DNA from: Flavobacteriales bacterium
Lineage (GTDB): Bacteria; Bacteroidota; Bacteroidia; Flavobacteriales_E; Vicingaceae
Assembly: GCA_015075325.1 (NCBI GenBank)
Contig: JABTUP010000003.1
Coordinates: 1 to 64,000 of the forward strand
Direction of reading: 5' to 3'
Length of the DNA stretch: 64,000 bases
Below are positions 33,762 through 42,997 of this stretch, one piece after another. The position numbers were made by a program, and so were the translations under genes. Each line of letters begins with the position of its first letter. Positions within the stretch are counted from its first letter, which is position 1. The notes under the pieces are model-generated. The model was given only the letters and a program-made list of their open reading frames with translations. It had not been told where the DNA came from and did not search any database.

Positions 33762-35513
33762 ATGACTCGAATTTTTTGTTTCATCTTTTCAATATTATTT
33801 TTTCAATATTTACAGGCTGCTTCAGTTGATTACGAAGTTAGCATGACAAAGCCTCACACGCATTATTTTGAAGTTACTATGCATATAACTGATTTAAAAA
33901 AAGAGTTTATCGATATACAAATGCCAACTTGGGCTCCTGGATCTTATTTAATTCGAGAATTTTCAAGAAATGTAGAGGGATTAAAAGCAACAGCAAATGA
34001 AAAAGAAATTGAAACAAAAAAGCTAAATAAAAATACTTGGCGTTTATTTTCTAAAAATACCACAAACATTAAAGTAACATACGCAGTTTATGCTTTTGAA
34101 CTTAGTGTTAGAACCAGTTTTATTGATGCAACTCATGGTTACTTTAATGGTACCAGTTTATTTATGTTTATTAATGAATTAAAAAATAAACGAACAACAC
34201 TTAAAATTAACCCTTACAAAGACTGGAAAAAAGTAAGCACTTCACTAAAAAAAATAAGCAGTGATGAATTTAAATACGAAGCTGCAAACTTTGATGTTTT
34301 AGTTGATTCTCCTGTTGAAATTGGAAACCATGAAACCTTTAGCTTTAATGCTGCCGGAGTACTCCATCATGTTGCCATGTATGGCGAAGGCAATTATGAT
34401 GTTGATAAATTAAAAACAGATATGGCAAAGGTAATCGAAGCTTGCACTGCTGTTTTTGGAGAAAATCCCAATAAAGAATATACCTTTATTATTCACAACT
34501 TAACTACAGGAAGTGGTGGTTTAGAGCACTTAGAATCAACTACTCTTCAGGTAAACAGATGGACTTACCAAGGTGATGATTATAAAGCATTTTTAAGTTT
34601 GGTTGCTCATGAATATTTTCATTTATGGAACGTAAAACGAATAAGACCTGATGTTTTAGGTCCATTTGATTACAACAACGAAAACTACACTGACTTACTT
34701 TGGGTAATGGAAGGTTTTACAAGCTATTACGATGAATTATTGTTATACCGTGCAGGAATTTATTCTGAAGATGAAATTTTACGAAAATTAATTGGCTCAA
34801 TCAATAACATCGAAAATCAACCAGGAAATAAAGTAATGTCGGCAGCCGATGCCAGTTTTAATGCTTGGATTAAAGGCTATAGACCCGATGAAAACAGTTA
34901 CAACACAAGCATTTCATACTACACAAAAGGAGCTGTTATTGCTAATATGCTCGATTTGATAATTGTAAATGCTACTAAAGGTGAGAAATCACTTGATGAT
35001 GTGATGAAATACCTGTACCAAGAATATTACAAAAAACAAAACCGAGGCTTTAATAGTAAAGAAATGCAACAAGTTGTAGAAAAAATAGCAGGTATTAACT
35101 TAACCGATTTTTTTAAGAAATACGTTAATGGAACAGAAACTTTCGACTACAAAACCATCTTTTCTTATGCAAATTTTGATGTAAATGTTTCGGAAAGAAG
35201 TAGATTAACATTAGGTGCTACAGTTAAAAACAATGTGGTTAAAAATGTGGTAAGAAACAGCCCCGCATACGATGGCGGATTAAGTGTGAACGACGAAATT
35301 ATCGCCGTAAACGGATTTAGAGTGAATAACGACATTAATGATTTTATTAGTGGCTTTAATGAAAATGATACCATATCATTAATTATTAGTCGCGACAATT
35401 TAATTCAAGGCCTAAAATTTCCTCTTTTTAATACCATGTCAACTAATTATTCGATAAGCAGAAACAACTCAACAGAGAATGAAGTTTCTAAAAAATGGTT
35501 GAAAAAACTATGA
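33762..35513 (+). CDS. M61-family metallopeptidase with PDZ domain
   Basis: A 583-residue exported protein with a signal peptide ending near LQAAS. Its N-terminal beta domain (PTWAPGSYLIREFSRNV) is typical of M61 glycyl aminopeptidases. The zinc motif is HEYFH from residue 283, followed by LWNVKRIRP; the glutamate ligand is in VMEGFTSYYDELLLYRAG. A PDZ domain (about 475-545; AYDGGLSVNDEIIAVNGF) ends the protein. It should act in the periplasm on N-terminal Gly or Ala peptides, or as a PDZ-guided protease. It overlaps folA by the ATGA at 35510-35513. Confidence 0.93.
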   Translation: MTRIFCFIFSILFFQYLQAASVDYEVSMTKPHTHYFEVTMHITDLKKEFIDIQMPTWAPGSYLIREFSRNVEGLKATANEKEIETKKLNKNTWRLFSKNTTNIKVTYAVYAFELSVRTSFIDATHGYFNGTSLFMFINELKNKRTTLKINPYKDWKKVSTSLKKISSDEFKYEAANFDVLVDSPVEIGNHETFSFNAAGVLHHVAMYGEGNYDVDKLKTDMAKVIEACTAVFGENPNKEYTFIIHNLTTGSGGLEHLESTTLQVNRWTYQGDDYKAFLSLVAHEYFHLWNVKRIRPDVLGPFDYNNENYTDLLWVMEGFTSYYDELLLYRAGIYSEDEILRKLIGSINNIENQPGNKVMSAADASFNAWIKGYRPDENSYNTSISYYTKGAVIANMLDLIIVNATKGEKSLDDVMKYLYQEYYKKQNRGFNSKEMQQVVEKIAGINLTDFFKKYVNGTETFDYKTIFSYANFDVNVSERSRLTLGATVKNNVVKNVVRNSPAYDGGLSVNDEIIAVNGFRVNNDINDFISGFNENDTISLIISRDNLIQGLKFPLFNTMSTNYSISRNNSTENEVSKKWLKKL

Positions 35514-36019
35514 TGGTTTCTTTAATTGTAGCTGTAGCAGAAAACAATGCTATTGGTTACAAAAACGATTTAATTTGGCATTTGCCTAACGACATGAAGT
35601 ACTTTAAAGAAGTTACTTTACATCATCACATCATTACTGGACGAAAAAATTACATTTCGATACCAGAAAAATTTCGCCCATTAGTTAACAGAACTAATAT
35701 TGTATTAACACGCGATTTAAGCTTTTTTGAAGAAGGTTGTATAATTAAACATTCATTAAAAGAAGCAGTAGATTTTGCAAAAGAACAAAACGAAACAGAA
35801 GTTTTTATTATTGGTGGTGGACAAATTTATAAAGAAGCCTTAGAAAAAAATATGATTGACAAAATGTACATTACTCACGTTCATGAACATTTTAATGCCG
35901 ACACTTTTTTTCCTGAAATAGATTTTACCAAATGGAAACAAATAAAAACTGAACCTCATTTTGCTGATGAAAAACACAAACACGCTTATACATTTGCTGT
36001 ATATCAAAAAATAAACTAA
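35510..36019 (+). CDS. folA: Dihydrofolate reductase
   Basis: About 169 residues from the MM start at 35510, which overlaps the peptidase stop (ATGA); an in-frame ATG at 35495 lies deeper in the peptidase gene and is less likely. Signature segments are ENNAIGYKNDLIWHLPNDMKYFK (substrate site with the acidic Asp), HHIITGRKNY, and VFIIGGGQIYKEAL (NADPH loop). It reduces dihydrofolate to tetrahydrofolate with NADPH. No thyA is adjacent; the coupling to a peptidase gene is probably not functional. Confidence 0.95.
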   Translation: MMVSLIVAVAENNAIGYKNDLIWHLPNDMKYFKEVTLHHHIITGRKNYISIPEKFRPLVNRTNIVLTRDLSFFEEGCIIKHSLKEAVDFAKEQNETEVFIIGGGQIYKEALEKNMIDKMYITHVHEHFNADTFFPEIDFTKWKQIKTEPHFADEKHKHAYTFAVYQKIN

Positions 36020-36055
36020 TTTAGATTTCAATTTACTAGCTATATATCGTTTGAT

Positions 36056-36865
36056 ATGAATAAAAAACATCTACTTCTCTTAGTCGTTATTCTCGGAATA
36101 TTCTCTTGTAAAAAATCTGACCGAGATGAAGATAAAACAACCAATACAAGTGCTGATGTTGCTTTTGCGACCAATGTTACTTATGATGTTTTCAAAACAA
36201 TATACCAAGCAGCAAATTCAACTCAAGGAATTGTTACTGCAGCTTATGTTGATTCCATTTCTGTTTTTGGTTGCGATACCATTACAAAAGATACTACAAG
36301 TAATCCAAAATGGATGCAAATAAAATTTAATACCGATTGTACATCTAGCAGCATTATTAGAAACGGCAAACTTTATGTTACTTTTAATGGACACTTCAAC
36401 ACTCCAGGAACAACAGCAAACTTGGCTATTTATGATTTTTCTTACAATGGCTATAGAGTTTATGATGGTTCAATAACTTACAAATATGAAGGATTAACCG
36501 ATTCATTTCCGACATATTCTGTAACATTTACTAATTTGAAAATCATTAACAGTTTTAGCCAAAAAATTGTTTACTCAGGCTCGCACAAACTACAAATTAT
36601 TCAAGGACAAAATACACAAACAATAACTGATGATTTGTATTCAATTAGTGGTTCTAATAGTGGCAGGGTATTTAAAGGAAATGGATTTACTTCACAAATT
36701 ACAACTAACTTAAATTTATCAGGAAATTGCAATTGGATTGAAAGTGGTGTTGTAACTGTAAAACCTGATAATAATCCAACCAGAACATTAGATTTTGGTT
36801 CGGGTTGCGATAATAAAATAAGTGTAAAAGTTTACGACATCAACCACGAATTAGAACTACCTTAG
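36056..36865 (+). CDS. Lipoprotein of unknown function
   Basis: A 269-residue protein with a lipoprotein signal (LLLLVVILGIFSC, Cys18). The mature part is beta-rich, with a GCDTITKD...PKWMQIKFNTDC segment and a C-terminal repeat-like strand set ending in SGCDNKISVKVYD. Four mature-domain cysteines (GCDT, TDCTS, SGNC, SGCD) may form disulfides. No family with known function was recognised. It is followed by the flavin reductase three bases after its stop. Confidence 0.8.
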   Translation: MNKKHLLLLVVILGIFSCKKSDRDEDKTTNTSADVAFATNVTYDVFKTIYQAANSTQGIVTAAYVDSISVFGCDTITKDTTSNPKWMQIKFNTDCTSSSIIRNGKLYVTFNGHFNTPGTTANLAIYDFSYNGYRVYDGSITYKYEGLTDSFPTYSVTFTNLKIINSFSQKIVYSGSHKLQIIQGQNTQTITDDLYSISGSNSGRVFKGNGFTSQITTNLNLSGNCNWIESGVVTVKPDNNPTRTLDFGSGCDNKISVKVYDINHELELP

Positions 36866-36868
36866 ATT

Positions 36869-37708
36869 ATGCTTACCCTCAACCCTAATGAAATAGGAAC
36901 TCAAAAAACTCATCAATATTTATTAGGTGCGATTGGTCCTAGACCTATAGCGTTTGCAAGCACTATTGATAAAGATGGAATAAGAAATTTAAGCCCATTT
37001 AGCTTCTTTAATGTGTTTAGTGCAAACCCGCCAATTTTAATCTTCTCACCTGCCCGAAGTGGAAGAACAGGAGAAACAAAAAATACTTTTGATAACGTAA
37101 AAGAAGTTCCTGAAGTTGTTATCAATATTGTAAATTATAATATTGTTCAACAAATGTCACTTTCAAGTTCTCCATACCCAAAAGGGGTTGACGAATTTGT
37201 AAAAGCTGGATTAACCCCTGTTTCTTCTGAAACCATTAAACCTTTTCGAGTAAAAGAATCACCTGTTCAATTTGAATGTAAGGTAAATCAAATAGTTGAA
37301 TTAGGACAAAACGGTGGTGCTGGAAACTTAATTATATGTGAGGTACTACGAATTCATATTCAAGATGATATTTTAGATGCAAATGGTTTAATTGACCAAC
37401 ATAAAATAGACTTAGTTAGTCGAATGGGCGGAAATTGGTATTGTAGAGCTAACTCAGAATCGATGTTTGAAATTGAAAAACCACTTACCACTATTGGTAT
37501 TGGGGTAGACCAAATACCAGATTATATAAAAAACAACCCAATTTTGTCGGGTAACGACCTAGGGCTCTTAGCTAGTGTTGAAAAATTACCAAGCGTTGAA
37601 GAAGTTAACAATTACCCAAGAAGCAAAAAAGACAGTATTGTTGAAGCTAAAGAACTGATTGAAAAGGGTGAAATACATAATGCTTGGAAAGTATTACTTG
37701 CCAGATAA
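36869..37708 (+). CDS. Flavin reductase-like FMN-binding split-barrel protein
   Basis: A 279-residue protein of the flavin-reductase/FMN-binding split-barrel superfamily. GAIGPRPIAFASTIDKDGIRNLSPFSFFNVFSANPPIL is the FMN-binding core, with FSPARSGRTGETKNTFDNV after it. It probably binds FMN and reduces it with NAD(P)H, or protects a flavin-dependent partner. The last 50 residues (SVEEVNNYPRSKKDSIVEAKELIEKG) form a C-terminal helical extension. An AtoE-like transporter follows after three bases. Confidence 0.88.
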   Translation: MLTLNPNEIGTQKTHQYLLGAIGPRPIAFASTIDKDGIRNLSPFSFFNVFSANPPILIFSPARSGRTGETKNTFDNVKEVPEVVINIVNYNIVQQMSLSSSPYPKGVDEFVKAGLTPVSSETIKPFRVKESPVQFECKVNQIVELGQNGGAGNLIICEVLRIHIQDDILDANGLIDQHKIDLVSRMGGNWYCRANSESMFEIEKPLTTIGIGVDQIPDYIKNNPILSGNDLGLLASVEKLPSVEEVNNYPRSKKDSIVEAKELIEKGEIHNAWKVLLAR

Positions 37709-37711
37709 ACA

Positions 37712-39103
37712 ATGAGTTTTACAGAAAAATACACAAAAGCATTTAAATATCTTCTACCTACTCCGTTTACAATTGCAGTAATTCTATCTTTATTTACATT
37801 TTTAATTGCATTATTTTTTACCAAAGAATCGAATCACTCTATTATTTCCTATTCGTTTGAATTATTAAAACATTGGGAAGAAGGTGTTTGGAACTCTTCA
37901 TCGCTTGTATTTGCTATTCAAATGATGCTGATGTTGGTTCTCGGTCATGCACTAGCACTTACAAAACCATTTAATTCGTTAATTAATTTATTGGTAAAAC
38001 ATTGTACCACAACTGCAAAATCGGCTGCATTGGTTACCTTACTTACTGTTTTAGTTAGCCTATTTAATTGGGGATTGGGATTAATTTTTGGAGCAATTTT
38101 CGCAAGAAAAGTTGCCGAACATGCTCAATCAAATCAATTAAAAATAAATTATCCATTAATTGGAGCTGCAGGATATTCAGGATTAATGGTCTGGCATGGA
38201 GGTTTATCTGGTTCATCGTTAAGTAAAGTTGCAGAAACAAATCATTTAAAAGAAATGATGTCTGGGCTTCTTTCTCCTGAAAAAATGGATTTACTTCCCG
38301 AAAAAATAACGTATTGGGAAACCGTTGGCTCAACTATGAATCTAGCCATTATGGGATTGGTTATTACTATATTACCCATTCTCATGTATTACGTTGGGAA
38401 AAAAGTGAGCAATCAACCCATAACTTTACCCACAAGTTCAATTGAGTCAACAAACCTTTCAACATTGGATGGAGCTGAAAAATTAGACCATTCCAATTTT
38501 TTCTCTATATTTTTTGGAAGCTGTATTTTAGCCTATCTAATTTTTAAAATAGCTATCGATTACCATTTCAATGTATTGGATTTTTTTACTCCAAACAATA
38601 TCAATTTGCTACTTTTTTCATTAGCCATACTTTTTCATTCCAATTTTATTAACTTCCTTTCTGCTATTGACGAGGCAATTGTTGGAGCTTCTGGAATACT
38701 AATTCAATTTCCACTGTATTTTGGAATAATGGGTATTATGAAAGGTTCGGGTTTAGTAACTGATATTTCCAATTTCTTTGTTGTAATATCAAATGAACTA
38801 AGTTTTCCTATTTATACTTTTTTTAGTGCAGGTTTGGTAAATATTTTTGTTCCAAGCGGAGGCGGACAATGGGCTGTTCAAGGACCAATTATAATAAAAT
38901 CTGCTTTAGAGCTTGGTGTTTCATTACCTAAAAGTATATTGGCTTTAGCTTATGGCGATCAATTAACAAATATGCTACAACCTTTTTGGGCTCTGCCTTT
39001 GTTAGGAATAACTGGATTAAAAGCAAAACAGATATTACCTTATACGTTAATTTTAATGATGGCTGGATTAATTATTTATTCTTGTTGTTTATTCTTTTTC
39101 TAA
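37712..39103 (+). CDS. Short-chain fatty acid transporter, AtoE family
   Basis: A 463-residue polytopic membrane protein of the AtoE/short-chain fatty acid family. Typical stretches are LLPTPFTIAVILSLFTF, MLMLVLGHALALT, FNWGLGLIFGAIFARKVAE, GYSGLMVWHGGLSGS and FVPSGGGQWAVQGPI. It probably takes up acetoacetate, butyrate or similar acids. No butyrate or acetoacetate catabolic genes are adjacent. Its stop overlaps that of the convergent ABC permease by four bases, leaving no room for a separate terminator. Confidence 0.9.
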   Translation: MSFTEKYTKAFKYLLPTPFTIAVILSLFTFLIALFFTKESNHSIISYSFELLKHWEEGVWNSSSLVFAIQMMLMLVLGHALALTKPFNSLINLLVKHCTTTAKSAALVTLLTVLVSLFNWGLGLIFGAIFARKVAEHAQSNQLKINYPLIGAAGYSGLMVWHGGLSGSSLSKVAETNHLKEMMSGLLSPEKMDLLPEKITYWETVGSTMNLAIMGLVITILPILMYYVGKKVSNQPITLPTSSIESTNLSTLDGAEKLDHSNFFSIFFGSCILAYLIFKIAIDYHFNVLDFFTPNNINLLLFSLAILFHSNFINFLSAIDEAIVGASGILIQFPLYFGIMGIMKGSGLVTDISNFFVVISNELSFPIYTFFSAGLVNIFVPSGGGQWAVQGPIIIKSALELGVSLPKSILALAYGDQLTNMLQPFWALPLLGITGLKAKQILPYTLILMMAGLIIYSCCLFFF

Positions 39104-40335
39104 ACTGATGGTAAATCATCAACCGATTTAGAATCCATCGCATCTCTTAAGCCATTTCCTACTAGAACAAATGCAAGTACCATTAGAGTAATAGCAACAC
39201 CTGGTAAAACAGCTAAATAAGCATCACCAGTAATAATATAGCCTTTGTGTTCTGATATCATTTTACCCCATGTTGCTTGAGGTGGTTGAGCTCCAATTCC
39301 TAGGTAACTTAAACCTGCTTCAATTAAAATTGCAGATGCAAAATTTATTGCTGAAATTACAATAACTGGTCCTAATACATTTGGAATTATATGACGAAGC
39401 ATAATTCTTTTATCATTAAATCCTAATGCTCTACCTGCTTCAACAAATTCTTTTTCTCTTAAACTTAATACTTGACCTCTAACTACTCTGGCTACTTCAA
39501 CCCACATGGTTAATCCAACGGCAACAAAAACTTGCCAAAAATCTTTACCTAATGCTAAAGTTATGGCAATTACAAGTAATAAAGTAGGTATTGACCAAAC
39601 TACATTAATAATCCAAATAATAACATCATCAACCCAGCCTCTATAATAACCAGCAATTGCACCAAGTGTAATTCCAATAACTAATGAAATAAATACCGAA
39701 ATAAACCCAACGGAAAGAGAAATCCATGTACCAGCCATTAATCTACTCAATAAATCTCTTCCATATTTATCTGTACCTAGAAGATATTTTTCAGTAACAA
39801 TATTATTTTCAATTACTTCTTTTTTTAATTCCTCAATAGATACTACTTTTTTTCCTTCGTTTAACGTGTAAAATTCTAATCCGTCAACAGTTTCATTTAC
39901 TTTATTATGGTCTAGTTGATAAACTACATCAGCAAGATTAAATCTTAGAATTTGACCATTGTTTACCTCTGTTCCGGTATATTTTTCTACTACTATATTA
40001 CTTCCTTCAAAATTGTAATCGTAAATAGGAACATATTTATAATTACTTTCTAAACCCGTTGAAAATAAAGACCAAAAACTTCTTGATTTATCTTCTTCAT
40101 TTTTTCTGATTTTTAATAAATCTACACTAAAACCAGGCTTACGGGTTGTTATTTCAAGAATTTGATTATTTGCTTTAGGGGATGAATCGGGTCTAATTAC
40201 TGGGCCTAAAAGTGCAATTAAAGTAGATATACCGATTATAAACATGCCAAACAAAGCAAGCTTGTTTTTCTTCATCCTTTGCCAGGCATGATAAGTGAGT
40301 GACTTTGAATATATTTCTTTGTTTTCTCTAGCCAT
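39100..40335 (-). CDS. ABC transporter permease, DppC/OppC type
   Basis: A 411-residue inner-membrane permease. TYHAWQRMKKNKLALFGMFIIG is the OppC N-terminal segment. A hydrophilic insert of about 100 residues (periplasmic) precedes YLLGTDKYGRDLLSRLM. The EAA loop reads EAGRALGFNDKRIMLRHIIPNV, and the C-terminus ends LVGNGLRDAMDSKS. It should import peptides or a similar solute, but the partner permease, ATPases and binding protein are not in the window, so transport specificity is open. It overlaps the upstream GT2 gene by eight bases. Confidence 0.92.
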   Translation of the reverse strand: MARENKEIYSKSLTYHAWQRMKKNKLALFGMFIIGISTLIALLGPVIRPDSSPKANNQILEITTRKPGFSVDLLKIRKNEEDKSRSFWSLFSTGLESNYKYVPIYDYNFEGSNIVVEKYTGTEVNNGQILRFNLADVVYQLDHNKVNETVDGLEFYTLNEGKKVVSIEELKKEVIENNIVTEKYLLGTDKYGRDLLSRLMAGTWISLSVGFISVFISLVIGITLGAIAGYYRGWVDDVIIWIINVVWSIPTLLLVIAITLALGKDFWQVFVAVGLTMWVEVARVVRGQVLSLREKEFVEAGRALGFNDKRIMLRHIIPNVLGPVIVISAINFASAILIEAGLSYLGIGAQPPQATWGKMISEHKGYIITGDAYLAVLPGVAITLMVLAFVLVGNGLRDAMDSKSVDDLPSV

Positions 40336-41440
40336 TATAAACTCTTCCCTTCCAATTGAATTTGATAAAAAACGATAAAAATCCTACAACCAAAATATAA
40401 AACGGATAAACCAATTGTACAGGTACAAAATAGGTCATTTTTCTTCTTTTATCAAAGAAAGAAGAAACCAAAAATAATAATATAAAATCAATAAGCCATT
40501 TAGTTAGTATCAAGATTATATAAATACCCCTATTTTTATCGATTAAGACCAAATGAAAGTAGATGAAGATAGAAAATAAATTAATCGTTAATACTAAAAA
40601 ACTAAAAAACACTAACCAGTTGTTTTTGTAGTACTTACTTTTTGAAGCCCATCGAATTCGTTGATTAAAAAACTCACGAAAGGTATTTTCTGATTTTGTA
40701 TTTACTATAAATTCATTATGCAAAAAACCAACTATTTTCTTGTTCTTGATTTTTAATTCTTCCAATAAAAAAACATCATCACCAGATGGAGTTTTATTGT
40801 TTATTGTGGAAAAACTATTTAAAAAATCTTGCTTTAGAAAAGCTAAGTTGGCTCCATTATTTAAGACTGGTTTCTTATAGTTAAGTAAACCAAAAGTTAA
40901 TCCTTGCATTGCAAACATATCTAAATGCTGAAAAACATTTAAAAAGCCATTTTGCTCATTAAATTCAATTGGCCCTAAAAGCATAGATGCATCTCCTTTA
41001 AATTTAGATGAAATAATTTTTAGCCAATTTGGTGGTAATGTACAATCCGCATCTGTTGTAGCAATAATAGAATATTTAGCACTTTCAACTCCTAGTTTAA
41101 TGGCTTCTTTTTTAGCATTTTTATCACTCAATTTTAATAATCGAATTTGCTGATTTCTTTTGCAATATTCTTCAACTATTTCAATTGTTCTGTCTGTTGA
41201 ATGATCATCAACAATAATTAGTTCAAAATCAGTTACAGCATAATTTTGTTTTAACAACGAAACAATACATTTCTCAATATTCGATTCTTCATTTCGAACA
41301 GCTATAACAACAGAAATTTTGGCATCGTTTTCAATTATTGTATCATTTTTTGTTTGTTTGTAAAAGCCCCACGAAACAGTCAAAAATGAAACTGCATAAA
41401 CAATTGTTAATATAATTGGTATGTATAATAATAAATTCAA
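40328..41440 (-). CDS. Membrane-anchored glycosyltransferase family 2, TTG start within repeat-derived leader
   Basis: A 370-residue GT2 with an N-terminal membrane helix (NLLLYIPIILTIVYAVSFL), the GT-A core (KISVVIAVRNEESNI, DFELIIVDDHSTDRT, TTDADCTLPP), the QxxRW motif (NQRIRWASK) and three C-terminal hydrophobic segments. This is the processive-like or cell-wall GT2 architecture. The start is TTG at 41440-41438; an in-frame TAG lies just two codons upstream and no ATG fits the membrane helix. The 5' leader is a heptamer repeat array. The substrate is unknown. It is followed by the ABC permease with an eight-base overlap. Confidence 0.88.
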   Translation of the reverse strand: MNLLLYIPIILTIVYAVSFLTVSWGFYKQTKNDTIIENDAKISVVIAVRNEESNIEKCIVSLLKQNYAVTDFELIIVDDHSTDRTIEIVEEYCKRNQQIRLLKLSDKNAKKEAIKLGVESAKYSIIATTDADCTLPPNWLKIISSKFKGDASMLLGPIEFNEQNGFLNVFQHLDMFAMQGLTFGLLNYKKPVLNNGANLAFLKQDFLNSFSTINNKTPSGDDVFLLEELKIKNKKIVGFLHNEFIVNTKSENTFREFFNQRIRWASKSKYYKNNWLVFFSFLVLTINLFSIFIYFHLVLIDKNRGIYIILILTKWLIDFILLFLVSSFFDKRRKMTYFVPVQLVYPFYILVVGFLSFFIKFNWKGRVYNG

Positions 41441-41517
41441 TTCCTAATTCCTAATTCCTAATTCCTAATTCCTAATTCCTAATTCCTAATTCTTAATTCT
41501 TAATTCTTAATTCTTAA
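41441..41517. repeat. Heptamer tandem array: TTCCTAA x7 then TTCTTAA x4
   Basis: Eleven contiguous 7-bp units: seven TTCCTAA (41441-41489) followed by four TTCTTAA (41490-41517). The array covers the stop codon and last residues of the flippase-like gene (minus strand) and the whole leader of the GT2 gene. Since seven is not a multiple of three and each unit holds a stop on each strand, all six frames are closed. Confidence 0.97.
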
Positions 41518-42426
41518 TTCTTTTAAACCAAACAACCCAATAATTGCTGGTACCCCAATATTAATAACCCACAATAGAACTGAAGCACTGATGATGCTCA
41601 AATTATTATCTGATAATGAACTAAAGACTAGAACTGCAACAGAACTTCTAACACCTAATTCAGAAATCAATAATGTTGGAACAACTGAGGCTATTAAAAA
41701 ACAAACGGTTATTAACCATAACGAATTAATATCTGTAAAATGAATGTTAAAAGCCTCCAATACAAGCCAATATTGCACAAAAAACACAACATATCTAAGA
41801 AAACTATAAAACAACGCTACTAAAAATTGGTTAGGTTGTTTAATAATAACTGACTCAATCTTAAAAAATTTAAAAACCATCAATTTGATTTTTTCAAAGA
41901 AAAAAAAAGCAACTAACAAAAAAATTCCTAATAAAGACAAAATCAATAAACTACTGCTCGGAATATTTATTTCGATAAGGTTAAGAGTATAATACAATCC
42001 AACTGAACCCATCAACCAAGTTATAAGTAGTTGAGCATAAGAGCCAATAAAGGTATAATAAATCAGGTGTTTTAAATTTTCTTTATCATTCAATAAATAT
42101 GCTCTTGCGGGTATTTCTCCAACTCTATTTGGTGTAATTAAACTAACAGTAATACCAGTTAACACAAACTTAAAAGCATGGATAAATGTTATTTTTCTAA
42201 CATTTGCTATAAGAAATCGCCATTTATAAGTTTCAATTCCCCAATTAAACGCACCCAAAACCAAAACCACAATTAATAAATACCAATTAATATTTGTAGT
42301 CTTAATATCATTTAACTGAAGAGGAAAATCGTTTATTAATTTTGTTGTAATAAACAAAACAGCAGTTATACCTACAGTAATTCTAAGAAATAAATTAAAA
42401 TAATTGTATCTTGCAGTATTATTCAA
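41500..42426 (-). CDS. Lysylphosphatidylglycerol synthase TM-domain-like protein (UPF0104/flippase-like)
   Basis: About 308 residues with 7-8 membrane segments, matching the AglD/MprF-type transmembrane family (KWRFLIANVRKITFIHAFKFVLTGITVSL, then TPNRVGEIPARAY). The family contains lipid flippases and membrane regulators; the function here is unknown. The first 22 residues of the longest open frame (from 42492) lie antisense to the ruvC start region, so I favour the TTG at 42426. The C-terminus (KELRIKN and stop) is encoded by the heptamer repeat. It probably forms an operon with the GT2 and the permease. Confidence 0.8.
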   Translation of the reverse strand: MNNTARYNYFNLFLRITVGITAVLFITTKLINDFPLQLNDIKTTNINWYLLIVVLVLGAFNWGIETYKWRFLIANVRKITFIHAFKFVLTGITVSLITPNRVGEIPARAYLLNDKENLKHLIYYTFIGSYAQLLITWLMGSVGLYYTLNLIEINIPSSSLLILSLLGIFLLVAFFFFEKIKLMVFKFFKIESVIIKQPNQFLVALFYSFLRYVVFFVQYWLVLEAFNIHFTDINSLWLITVCFLIASVVPTLLISELGVRSSVAVLVFSSLSDNNLSIISASVLLWVINIGVPAIIGLFGLKELRIKN

Positions 42427-42442
42427 TTGGCACTTTTTTTTT

Positions 42443-42997
42443 GTGATTAAAGATAAAATTATATTAGGAATTGACCCAGGAACAACCATCATGGGTTATG
42501 GAATTATACACCTAAAAAACAATAAAACAGAATTACTTGCCATGGGTTCAATAGAACTTAATAAACTGGAAACTCATTTTTTAAAACTACAAAAAATATT
42601 TGAACGAACAAGCTACCTGATAAATGAATATAAACCAGATGAAGTAGCAATTGAGGCTCCATTTCTTGGAAAAAATGCTCAGTCCATGCTTAAATTAGGA
42701 AGAGCTCAAGGAATTTCAATTGCAGCTGCTTTATCTCAAAACATTCCCGTATTTGAATATTCACCAAGAAAAATAAAGCAATCGATTACAGGAAGTGGAA
42801 CAGCATCAAAAGAACAAGTAGCCGCCATGTTGGTTTCACTACTAAAAATAAAAAATCTCCCCAAACATTTAGATGCAACCGATGGTTTGGCTGTTGCCAT
42901 GTGTCATTCGTTTCAAAATAACACTACTTCTGGTGAAAAAAGTTACACTGGCTGGAAGGCATTTATTGCTCAAAATCCAAAAAGAAGTAAATCTTAA
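42443..42997 (+). CDS. ruvC: Crossover junction endodeoxyribonuclease RuvC
   Basis: 184 residues from the GTG at 42443. The family start KIILGIDPGTT contains the first catalytic Asp (Asp11). AIEAPFLGKNAQSMLKLGRAQG carries the Glu and the helix, KQSITGSGTASKEQV the DNA-contact loop, and HLDATDGLAVAMCH the last Asp pair. It resolves Holliday junctions with RuvAB. The in-frame ATG at 42404 lies upstream of a likely -7 box (TATCTTGC, 42407) and is rejected. It runs divergently from the flippase-like gene with about 16 bases between their start codons. Confidence 0.93.
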   Translation: MIKDKIILGIDPGTTIMGYGIIHLKNNKTELLAMGSIELNKLETHFLKLQKIFERTSYLINEYKPDEVAIEAPFLGKNAQSMLKLGRAQGISIAAALSQNIPVFEYSPRKIKQSITGSGTASKEQVAAMLVSLLKIKNLPKHLDATDGLAVAMCHSFQNNTTSGEKSYTGWKAFIAQNPKRSKS

